DNA of 25,126 nucleotides from CAZPLZ01 sp964587525 (GTDB taxonomy: Bacteria; Oederibacteriota; CAKKQC01): contig CAZPLZ010000021.1 of NCBI GenBank assembly GCA_964587525.1, forward strand, positions 1 to 25,126, in the 5' to 3' direction. Below the pieces are notes generated by a model. It saw nothing but the letters and a program-made list of their open reading frames with translations. It searched no databases and was not told the DNA's origin. The translations under genes were made by a program, and so were the position numbers. Below are positions 6,409 to 13,511 of the stretch, in pieces. Numbering within the stretch: the stretch's first letter is position 1; every line of letters begins with the position of its first letter.

Positions 6409-8151
6409 TCAGGCGGTCCGGGTAACGCGCTCGCTCATACGGCTCCGGACCAGCTCCTTGACTGCCTGGGCCGTGGGCAGCGTCAGCGCCTCCTCAGCCA
6501 CCGCCTTAGCCTCGGCATACGGCGTTGCGCGGATGATGCGCTTGGTCTCGGAGACCGACACTGGACTCACGCTGAACGCGTCCAGCCCCAGACCCAGGAG
6601 CAGGACGCCCGCCAGCGGGTCAGCGGCGATCTCCCCGCAGACGGTCACTCGAATGCCAGCCTGGTGCGCCATCTCGATGGTCATCCGGAGCAGCCGCAGA
6701 ATCGCAGGGTGAAGAGGTTCATAGAGGTAGTTCGTGCTCTGATTGCCCCGGTCCACCGCGATCGCGTACTGGATGAGATCGTTGGTTCCAATCGAGAAAA
6801 AGGCGGCTTCTCGCGCCAGCAGGTCAGCCACCAGGGCGGCCGAGGGTGTTTCGATCATCACACCCACCGGGAGTTTTTCATCGAATTTCACACGTTCCGA
6901 CTTAAGTTCCGATTTCACCGCCTCCACAACGCGGCAGGCCTGCCGAAATTCCTCCACGGACGAGATGAGCGGAAACATGAGTTCAACCTTGCCGAGCGCA
7001 CTCGCGCGCAGGATGGCCCGCAATTGGGCCCGGAACAGCTCCTGGTTCGCCAGACAGAGCCGGATACCCCGCAATCCCAGAAAGGGGTTCGTTTCCCTCG
7101 CGTCGCCGGACTCGCTCAGGAATTTATCCCCGCCCAGGTCCAGCGAACGGAAGACCACTGGACGGGGGGCCATCTGCTGGACGATCTTTCTGTACCAATG
7201 ATACTGAACTTCCTCACTGGGCAGACTCGTCCGATTGAGGAACAGGAACTCGGTGCGGAAGAGCCCGACCCCCTCCGCACCCGCGTTTAACGCCGCTTGC
7301 ACTTCCAGGGGCAACTCCAGATTAGCCAGGAGTGACACCCGGCGGCCATCCGGCGTTTCTGTCGGAAGCTGCGTGAGCTTTTTGAGGTCTTTGCGGCGCT
7401 GGTCAACGACACGCTGCTGGCGGCGGTAATGGTTGAGCGTGGCCTCGTCGGCGTCCAGAATCAGCACCCCCTCCTGCCCATCCAGCACGATCAGCCCATC
7501 GCCAACGGCGACATTCCGCAGCTCAGTGACCGCGACGAGTGCCGGCAGCTCCAGGGCTTGCGCCACGATGGCGGTGTGCGAGGTGCGGCTTCCGGCACTG
7601 GTGGCGAACCCCACCACCTTGTCCCGCGGGATGTCGGCGGTCTCTGTGGGAGACAGGTCATCCGCCAGCACGATGGCCTTATCCTTCAGCGCTTTGAGCG
7701 TGCGGCGCTCTCCACCGGTCAAGTTCTTCAACACCTGCCAGCCCACATCTTCAATGTCGTTGGTGCGTTCGCGAAGGTACTCATCGCCCAAGCTCGCCAT
7801 GACGCGGGAGAATTTCTGAACCGTCTGGTAAAACACGAACGCGATGTTCACCCGCTGCTTTTTGGCCTCTTCGATCGTGGCCTCCACCAGCAGGGGGTCT
7901 TTCAGGATCATGAGGTGGGCGTCGAGGATCGCGCCGTGGCCTTTTCCCAGCTTGGCCTGAACGCGGGTGCGGGTTTTCCGGACGCCATCCGCCGTTTTGG
8001 CAATGGCCTCCTTGAACTGCCTGATCTCGCGCCCGAGCTCGCTTGCCGAAACGGTCTTCCTTAAGGGGCAAAAGTACCCCTCCCGTTCCAGGAGAAACGG
8101 CCTGGCGATGGCAACACCCGGCGCCACAGCAATGCCCTTCAGGACCTTCAT
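6409..8151 (-). CDS. ptsI: Phosphoenolpyruvate-protein phosphotransferase, PTS enzyme I
   Basis: The 580-residue length is typical for enzyme I without a GAF domain. His192 sits in the phosphorylation motif GSRTSHTAIVAQALELPALV. The C-terminal PEP-binding barrel shows EGVGLFRTEFLFLNR, FRSLDLGGDK and GTNDLIQYAIAVDRGN. It also has the active-site Cys505 in VCGEIAADP. It takes phosphate from PEP and passes it to His15 of HPr. AGAAGG lies 3 nt before the ATG. The gene follows ptsH by 86 nt, a gap that contains two hairpins. No sugar permease (EIIB/EIIC) lies nearby, so a regulatory role is likely. Confidence 0.95.
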   Translation of the reverse strand: MKVLKGIAVAPGVAIARPFLLEREGYFCPLRKTVSASELGREIRQFKEAIAKTADGVRKTRTRVQAKLGKGHGAILDAHLMILKDPLLVEATIEEAKKQRVNIAFVFYQTVQKFSRVMASLGDEYLRERTNDIEDVGWQVLKNLTGGERRTLKALKDKAIVLADDLSPTETADIPRDKVVGFATSAGSRTSHTAIVAQALELPALVAVTELRNVAVGDGLIVLDGQEGVLILDADEATLNHYRRQQRVVDQRRKDLKKLTQLPTETPDGRRVSLLANLELPLEVQAALNAGAEGVGLFRTEFLFLNRTSLPSEEVQYHWYRKIVQQMAPRPVVFRSLDLGGDKFLSESGDARETNPFLGLRGIRLCLANQELFRAQLRAILRASALGKVELMFPLISSVEEFRQACRVVEAVKSELKSERVKFDEKLPVGVMIETPSAALVADLLAREAAFFSIGTNDLIQYAIAVDRGNQSTNYLYEPLHPAILRLLRMTIEMAHQAGIRVTVCGEIAADPLAGVLLLGLGLDAFSVSPVSVSETKRIIRATPYAEAKAVAEEALTLPTAQAVKELVRSRMSERVTRTA

Positions 8152-8184
8152 ATGCCTTCTATTGTAAGGTGATTTGACGTTCTG

Positions 8185-8231
8185 CGCTTATCGAAGTAAG
8201 CGTGAAGTCTAAAGTTTCAAGAGACTTGAAA
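8185..8231 (-). other. Two hairpins in the ptsH-ptsI gap
   Basis: A 17-nt palindrome (7-bp arms TTTCAAG/CTTGAAA with a 3-nt loop, 8215-8231) is followed, in the direction of transcription, by a 6-bp stem CGCTTA/TAAGCG with a CTTCGA loop (8185-8202). No T-run follows either one, so they do not look like terminators. They may set mRNA stability or processing between ptsH and ptsI. Confidence 0.5.
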
Positions 8232-8237
8232 TCGCAG

Positions 8238-8507
8238 TTATTCTGGTTCGCCGAACCGGTCGGCGATGAATTTCGCTAGGACCTCCAGAGCTTCGTCAGC
8301 TTTGTCCCCCGAGGTTTCCACGGTGACCTTCGAGCCGTACGGCGCACCCAGGGCGAGGATGCTCAAGATGCTCTTGCCATCGGCTCGCTGTTCGTCTCGG
8401 AAAAGCGAAACATGACAGGGAAATGTGTCAGCGAGCTGCACAAACGAGGCTGCCGCGCGCAGATGCAGACCGAGTTTGTTGACAATTTCGACCTCACGGG
8501 CAGGCAC
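8238..8507 (-). CDS. ptsH: Phosphocarrier protein HPr
   Basis: This 89-residue protein has NKLGLHLRAAASFVQ containing His15 (phosphorylated by enzyme I) and Arg17. It also has ADGKSILSILAL containing Ser46, the site phosphorylated by HPr kinase. Position 16-18 reads L-R-A instead of the usual A-R-P, so the active-site proline is missing. With hprK two genes upstream, both regulatory phosphorylations should occur. The start is GTG at 8507, six bases after an in-frame TGA, so it cannot extend further upstream. The gap to the yvcK stop is 8 nt, consistent with one operon. Confidence 0.95.
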   Translation of the reverse strand: MPAREVEIVNKLGLHLRAAASFVQLADTFPCHVSLFRDEQRADGKSILSILALGAPYGSKVTVETSGDKADEALEVLAKFIADRFGEPE

Positions 8508-8515
8508 GGATCACA

Positions 8516-9823
8516 CTAGATAACCGCGTACCTCATGATGGCACGGGAAAGTTTTGCGCCGTCATGGCGGATGAAAGCGCTCCGGGGAGCCAGCACCTTG
8601 GCTTTCACCGCAGAGAGCCCCATGGCCCTGAACTGTTCCTCGTTGTTGGCGACCGGGTACGCGTTTTCCCGCCCGTAGCGCTCCAGCATTCGCTGCGCTG
8701 GCCTTTCCACGTTCACCACGACCGTATCAAAGTTTCCACTCCCCAGATATTTATTCACCGACGCCAGATGGTCTGCGGCCGTGTACCCGTCCGTTTCCCC
8801 CGGCTCGGTCATGATGTTGCAGACGTAGATCTTGAGCGCGCGGGAAGACGCGACCGTCTCACGGATCTCCGGAACCAGCAGGTTGGGGATGATGCTCGTG
8901 TACAGGCTGCCCGGTCCCAACACGATGATGTCAGCCCGTGCAATGGCCTTCACCGCCTCAGGGTTGGCACGCACCCGGCTGGGCACCAGATGCACCCGCT
9001 CGATGGGAGAACCCGCCTTGGCGATGCGGCTCTCTCCCCGGACGAATTTCCCGTTCTTGAGCTTGGCCGCCAGCATGACCAAGTCGAGCGTCACGGGCAA
9101 CACGCGGCCGCGAACCGCCAGCACCCGGCTGGACTCCGCGAGCGCACGAGAGAAATCTCCGGATACCTCCGTCAGCGCGGCCAGGAAAAGGTTGCCGAAC
9201 ATGTGGCCTTGCAGCTCGCCCTTGCCCGTAAACCGATGCTGAAACAGGCTGCCCATGAGCGGCTCCGCTTCCGCCAGCGCCACCAGGCAATTACGGAAAT
9301 CCCCGGGCGGGATGATCCGGAACTGCCGCCGCAGCCGTCCGGACGAGCCGCCATCATCCGTGACGGTCACAATGGCCGTCAGGTTGTCAGAGTATTCCTT
9401 GAGCCCCCCCAGCAGGTTCGGCAAGCCCGTGCCCCCACCGATCGCGGTGATCTTGGGACCCCGTTTGCGCCGGGCGTGCTCGTAGGCCATCTTCATGAAC
9501 TGCCGTTCCCGTTTGGGAAAGAACACCGTCAGAATCGCATAATACCCCCGCCGCACGGCGAAGAGCATCCCGATGCCGCCGAGCACGATGAGCCAGATGT
9601 CCATCGGGCGCAACTGCTTGAAGTATTGACGCACTTCCTTCTCCACCTTTTGCAGCGGCTCGATGCGAAAGTGCCGGTGGCGGAAGGCGGTCCCGAGCAC
9701 GCCGGACGTCCCGATCGCGAACACGATGGCGCTGAACAACAGCAGAAAGATCCATCGCTTCAGCCTGATGCCAGGATAGAGGAAGTGAACCACCGACCGA
9801 GGGAGGCTCATCTTGAATCCCAT
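8516..9823 (-). CDS. yvcK: YvcK/CofD-like protein with N-terminal membrane anchor
   Basis: This 435-residue protein has two hydrophobic segments near its N-terminus (about residues 22-44 and 73-93). They are followed by a YvcK/CofD-like domain with ITAIGGGTGLPNLLGGLK, VTVTDDGGSSGRLR and a later LGPGSLYTSIIPNL. YvcK proteins bind UDP-sugars and are needed for growth on gluconeogenic carbon and for cell-wall homeostasis. Cytosolic YvcK in Firmicutes lacks the membrane part; anchored versions occur in other phyla. The start could be ATG 9823 (near AGAGG) or ATG 9811. Being between hprK and ptsH links it to PTS-based carbon sensing. Confidence 0.9.
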   Translation of the reverse strand: MGFKMSLPRSVVHFLYPGIRLKRWIFLLLFSAIVFAIGTSGVLGTAFRHRHFRIEPLQKVEKEVRQYFKQLRPMDIWLIVLGGIGMLFAVRRGYYAILTVFFPKRERQFMKMAYEHARRKRGPKITAIGGGTGLPNLLGGLKEYSDNLTAIVTVTDDGGSSGRLRRQFRIIPPGDFRNCLVALAEAEPLMGSLFQHRFTGKGELQGHMFGNLFLAALTEVSGDFSRALAESSRVLAVRGRVLPVTLDLVMLAAKLKNGKFVRGESRIAKAGSPIERVHLVPSRVRANPEAVKAIARADIIVLGPGSLYTSIIPNLLVPEIRETVASSRALKIYVCNIMTEPGETDGYTAADHLASVNKYLGSGNFDTVVVNVERPAQRMLERYGRENAYPVANNEEQFRAMGLSAVKAKVLAPRSAFIRHDGAKLSRAIMRYAVI

Positions 9824-9830
9824 GGCCTCT

Positions 9831-10814
9831 TTAGCGCTCCTCGTGGCGCTTCCGGCGGGTAGCCGGCGGCTTCGCCGCAGCCGCCCCCCGCCCAAGGTCT
9901 CGCAGGATCTCCTTGTTGAGCCGCTCCGCCGAATTGACGCCCGTCTGCTTGAGGCGCCAGTTCATCGCCGCCACCTCCACCAACACCGCCAGATTTCTCC
10001 CGGTCTGAATCGGCAGCTCATGCAAGGCGAGGGGAATATCCAGAATCGTGTATGTTCTTTCCTCCAGGCCCGTCCGGTCATAGTGTTTCCCCGGCTGCCA
10101 AGGCACCAGCTGGATGACCAGCTCCACCAGCTTGCGCTCCCGCACCCCACGGGCTCCGAACAGCCCCTGGATGTCAACGATGCCAAGCCCGCGGATCTCC
10201 ATGTGATGCCGGAGCCTGCGGGTACCGGTGCCCAGCAGGGTTTTCTCCGACGTGCGCCGGATCTCAACCGCATCGTCCGTGCACAGGCGGTGGCCCTTGT
10301 CGAGCAGCGCGAGGGCACACTCGCTCTTCCCGATGCCGCTCTCGCCGAGCAGCAGCACCCCGACCCCAAACACGTCCATCAGGCATCCATGCATGGTGAC
10401 GCCGGGCGCGAGCTTTTCCTCAAGGTAGGTGGTCAACTCGCTGACAAATTTGGTCGTCGGAACCGGCGTGGCCAGGACAGCCACCCCCGTACGCGCGGCG
10501 GCGGCGCACAGATCCTTGGGCGGATCCTCATTGTGGCACACGATAAAACCGGCCGGCTTGCCCTTGCCAAAGATGCCCTCCAGGCGCTGGCGCCGCGTCC
10601 CAGCATCCAGCGAATTCCAGAACGTCACTTCAGTCTTGCCCATGACTTGCAGCCGCTCGGAAGGGAAATAATCAAGAAACCCCGACAGGGCAAGACCCGG
10701 CCGGTTCAGATCCGGCACCTCGATCGCACGGTGTAGCCCCGCGCGCCCGCTGACCAGCCTTAAGGACAGCGAACCGCCAAGTTCGTTGAACAGCGTTTCA
10801 ATGCGTAATCTCAT
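9831..10814 (-). CDS. hprK: HPr kinase/phosphorylase
   Basis: This 327-residue protein has an N-terminal DRTGG-like regulatory domain (about 1-130) and a P-loop kinase domain. The kinase domain shows His142 in MHGCLMDVFG, Walker A GESGIGKS (157-164) and the HprK signature MEIRGLGIVDIQGLFG (about 205-220). It phosphorylates and dephosphorylates Ser46 of HPr. That Ser is present in the ptsH product of this cluster. GGGGA lies 8 nt before the ATG. The last ~25 residues are basic and Ala-rich and lie beyond the conserved domain. The yvcK start follows 7 nt after the stop. Confidence 0.95.
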   Translation of the reverse strand: MRLRIETLFNELGGSLSLRLVSGRAGLHRAIEVPDLNRPGLALSGFLDYFPSERLQVMGKTEVTFWNSLDAGTRRQRLEGIFGKGKPAGFIVCHNEDPPKDLCAAAARTGVAVLATPVPTTKFVSELTTYLEEKLAPGVTMHGCLMDVFGVGVLLLGESGIGKSECALALLDKGHRLCTDDAVEIRRTSEKTLLGTGTRRLRHHMEIRGLGIVDIQGLFGARGVRERKLVELVIQLVPWQPGKHYDRTGLEERTYTILDIPLALHELPIQTGRNLAVLVEVAAMNWRLKQTGVNSAERLNKEILRDLGRGAAAAKPPATRRKRHEER

Positions 10815-10874
10815 AGATTTTTCCCCATTGTATCGGTTTACCAGGGTGGCGGGGATGGACGAAAGTGTTCCTTC

Positions 10875-11342
10875 TCAGACTGTGCGGGTTTTTTCCTCCT
10901 GATCCAGGACCCGGATCACGTCTTCGGATCCCTGGGCATTGATGAGCGCTTTGCGGAAATACTTGTCCTTGAGCAGGGCCGAGACCCGCGCAAGGGATTT
11001 CAGGTGCTGGCTGGCCTGGTCCTCAGGCGCGACCAGCAGAAAGATCACGTAGACTTTGTCGTCATCAAGCGCATCGAAATCAACGCCGATCTTCGAGATG
11101 CCACAGGCCACCGCCAGCTCCTTCGCGACCGAGGATTTGCCGTGGGGGATGGCGATGCCCTGCCCGATGCCGGTGGATCCCAAGCTCTCCCGGGCCAGCA
11201 GCACTTCCAGCATTTTCTGTTTGTCGGTGAGCGCCCCTTGCCCGTGCAACACCGAGACCATTTCCTCAAGCACGGCCTTCTTGGTGTCAGCCTTGAGCCC
11301 GACGATGATGGCTGAATCCTTCAAGATGTCCCGAATGCGCAT
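10875..11342 (-). CDS. PTS EIIA component, fructose/nitrogen type (PtsN-like)
   Basis: The 155-residue single-domain EIIA starts with MRIRDILK. The phosphorylated His is His67 in GIGQGIAIPHGKS, and the strand VYVIFLLVAPEDQ follows. It should accept phosphate from HPr. Since there is no EIIB or EIIC here, it resembles the regulatory EIIA(Ntr) branch. I chose ATG 11342, where homologs begin, over an upstream TTG at 11375 that adds a non-conserved stretch. No clear Shine-Dalgarno sequence is seen. Gaps of 39 nt to the methionine synthase gene and 60 nt to hprK suggest cotranscription. Confidence 0.9.
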   Translation of the reverse strand: MRIRDILKDSAIIVGLKADTKKAVLEEMVSVLHGQGALTDKQKMLEVLLARESLGSTGIGQGIAIPHGKSSVAKELAVACGISKIGVDFDALDDDKVYVIFLLVAPEDQASQHLKSLARVSALLKDKYFRKALINAQGSEDVIRVLDQEEKTRTV

Positions 11343-11381
11343 TGAATTAGGTAGGGATGATAACACCAAGTGCAAGACAGA

Positions 11382-12383
11382 TCAAGGCAGCTCCTTCCGC
11401 ACCGCGTTGACCGCCTCTTGCATCGAGGTGAGCTGGGCTTTCGCTTCGTCCACCGTGCGGGTCTTGAGCCCGCAGTCCGGGTCCACCCAGATCTGCTCCG
11501 GTTTCAATACCTGAAGCGCTTTTTTGATTCTTCGCTTGACCACCTCGGGCGCGGCCACATGGTGCGAGTGGACATCGAACACCCCGAACGAGATGTCCTT
11601 ATTGAACGGGGAGGCCGAGAAGAGCTGAAGCAAGTCCAGCTCGCTGTTGGACATCTCCAGATCAAAGTTTTGAACAGGCATCTTCAGCATATTGGGGTAG
11701 ATAAACTCGAACGCCCCGTAGCACACATGCGTGAGAAAATAGGCCGGCAGCTTGTCGGTCACGACCGCCATCGCGTCAATAGCGACCTGTAATTCCTCCG
11801 GGCGGACCGAGAGCGCAGGCTCGTCAACCTGGATGATCTTGCACCCCGCCTTGATCAGGGCCTCGACCTCCTTGCGGAGCTCCCGAGCCAGCGCCATGGC
11901 CACGGCGCGGCGATTGGGGTAATGCTCGTTGAAGGACCAGTCCATGATGGTGTAGGGCCCGGTCAGCATGCCTTTCACCGGTTTGCTGGTCAGACTCTGA
12001 GCGTACTTCCACCACTCCACCGTGATCGGCCTTGGCCAGCGAATCTCACCTGTGATGATCGGTTTGTGGTAGTAGCGGTTGCCGTAGGAGCGGACCAAGC
12101 CGCCTTCCTTGAAGCCTTTGAAGTGCTCGGCGAAGTACGCCACCATGTCCCCGCGGTACTGCTCGCCGTCCACCAAGATGTCCAGACCGATCTCCTCCTG
12201 GGTTTTCATCCAGAAGGCGGTCGCCTCACGTGCCTGCTCGTCGAGCTGCTCCTGGCTGATCTCACCCCGGCGCCGGCTCGCGCGGGCCTTTACCAGGGAC
12301 GGTGGCTTCGGAAAGCTGCCCACCGTGGTGGTAGGGAGGAGCGGCACCGTGACGTTGAGTTCCTGAAGCTTTTCCCTGAACAC
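11382..12383 (-). CDS. Cobalamin-independent methionine synthase, catalytic (MetE C-terminal type) protein
   Basis: This 333-residue stand-alone catalytic barrel has all four zinc ligands of MetE: His219 and Cys221 (THVCYG), Glu243 (LEMSNSELDLL) and Cys304 (VDPDCGLKTR). The homocysteine-binding strand is recognisable in TTTVGSFPKP. It should methylate homocysteine to methionine; as in archaeal core enzymes, the methyl donor may differ from the folate used by full MetE. Start GTG 12383 lies 2 nt after the upstream stop, with GGAGGAAGGG just before. The upstream gene encodes the N-half-like domain, so the two may form a split MetE. Confidence 0.88.
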   Translation of the reverse strand: MFREKLQELNVTVPLLPTTTVGSFPKPPSLVKARASRRRGEISQEQLDEQAREATAFWMKTQEEIGLDILVDGEQYRGDMVAYFAEHFKGFKEGGLVRSYGNRYYHKPIITGEIRWPRPITVEWWKYAQSLTSKPVKGMLTGPYTIMDWSFNEHYPNRRAVAMALARELRKEVEALIKAGCKIIQVDEPALSVRPEELQVAIDAMAVVTDKLPAYFLTHVCYGAFEFIYPNMLKMPVQNFDLEMSNSELDLLQLFSASPFNKDISFGVFDVHSHHVAAPEVVKRRIKKALQVLKPEQIWVDPDCGLKTRTVDEAKAQLTSMQEAVNAVRKELP

Positions 12384-12385
12384 GC

Positions 12386-13495
12386 CTATCCCTTCCTCCG
12401 CCTGCCGCGGCGGGACTTCCCTCTGGCGGTGCGACGAGAGGCTGGTTTCCGTCTCCGAACCTTCGCGGCCTTTCGTGTGCGAAGTGCGGGCCAGCGCTTG
12501 GCTCGCGAAGGACCGGCGCCCGTAAGCAAATCCCGAGCGCGCGCCAGGACAGCGAGCTTCTCATAGGCTCGGGAACGCGGGAGGAATTCCAGGCCGTTTG
12601 AGGGAGTGAGCCCCACCACCTCAGCCTGCACCTTCTTGAGCAGGCGGGCAACGAAGCTGGCCACCCGGGCCGGAGATTCAAGCTTCGTGTTGCGCGCGTC
12701 CACCACCCCCAGACCCAGGCTGAGCTGGCTGCCGGATGTGGCGACGGCGTCCGCCATCGCTCTGGAATACGTGAAATCAAGAATCAGGCCATCCACCGCC
12801 AGGCCCTGCAGCTTTTCATAGAGCGGGGCAGCATCCCCGAAGCTCAGAAAGAGCCAGAGCCTCAACGACCCTTTCCGAGCGGCCAGAACCTCCAGCGCGT
12901 CAGCCATCTGCGGCAGCGCCGCGGGTTCGCGCAGCAGAAAGGGCTCCTCTATCACGATCGCGTCAGCCCCCACGGTGGCCAGCCGCTCAACCTCGGCGGC
13001 GAGCAGAGGGACCAGAGCATCCATGAGCTGGTTCGCACCGTGATACGGTCCGCCTTTGAGGACTGAGAGCCGGCTCAAGGTCAGCGGGCCCAGGATGGTC
13101 GCGATCACCGGCTTGGAACTAAAGGCCTGCGCCAACTTGAGCTCGTCGGCGATCAGGGGCCCCTTCTCCGCGAGAGTTCCCGTAATCTGAGGCTGGCGGA
13201 AATAGGTGTTCGTGTCGAAGTAGCGCAGCAGGCCATTGATGCTGACACCGTCGAACTTCCCCATCACATGCGAAACCGAGTCAGACCAGCGGATCTGCCC
13301 ATCCGAAACGACATCCAGCCCCGCTTTGGCCTGCTCGGCCAGCACTTCGTGCACGACCTCGTTTTGCACCTGAGCGAGGTCCTGCTCTTTGATCTCGCCC
13401 CGATCAAGCGCCGCCAGGGCGTCGCGTAATTTATGCTGCTCCCGCGTATCGCCGATCCGGGGATAACTCCCAACGTTGGCTGCAACGATGTTCAT
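12386..13495 (-). CDS. MetE N-terminal-half-like protein with basic C-terminal tail
   Basis: The product is 369 residues from ATG 13495, where conservation starts (VGSYPRIGDTREQHKLRDAL). The barrel looks like a MetE-family domain, with SDGQIRWSD, ILGPLTLSRL and VIEEPFLL. The zinc ligands are absent: LFLSFGD replaces the H-x-C strand and LTPSNGLEFLP replaces the Cys loop. This is the pattern of the non-catalytic N-terminal half of MetE, and the catalytic half is encoded 2 nt downstream. Residues 331-369 form an extreme basic tail (21 Arg/Lys of 39, no acidic residue), which is not part of MetE. The tail resembles histone H1-like or RNA-binding tails and could bind nucleic acid or membranes. 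Confidence 0.8.
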   Translation of the reverse strand: MNIVAANVGSYPRIGDTREQHKLRDALAALDRGEIKEQDLAQVQNEVVHEVLAEQAKAGLDVVSDGQIRWSDSVSHVMGKFDGVSINGLLRYFDTNTYFRQPQITGTLAEKGPLIADELKLAQAFSSKPVIATILGPLTLSRLSVLKGGPYHGANQLMDALVPLLAAEVERLATVGADAIVIEEPFLLREPAALPQMADALEVLAARKGSLRLWLFLSFGDAAPLYEKLQGLAVDGLILDFTYSRAMADAVATSGSQLSLGLGVVDARNTKLESPARVASFVARLLKKVQAEVVGLTPSNGLEFLPRSRAYEKLAVLARARDLLTGAGPSRAKRWPALRTRKAAKVRRRKPASRRTARGKSRRGRRRKG

Positions 13496-13511
13496 CTTGG
13501 AGAGCCTCACA

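Noticed and set aside
6402..6411. UGA recoding producing a PtsI-TsaE fusion as the default reading
   Set aside because: Other genes in the window end with TGA at the expected place (for example yvcK's neighbours, iscS-larE and thiS), so TGA acts as a normal stop. Readthrough is kept only as one option for the tsaE start problem.
6409..8151. PtsP (nitrogen-type enzyme I with GAF domain)
   Set aside because: The protein begins directly with the enzyme I domain and has standard EI length; no GAF domain precedes it.
8564..9862. 432-codon open frame on the + strand
   Set aside because: Antisense shadow of yvcK; composition rich in His/Arg/Gln/Pro with no recognisable domain.
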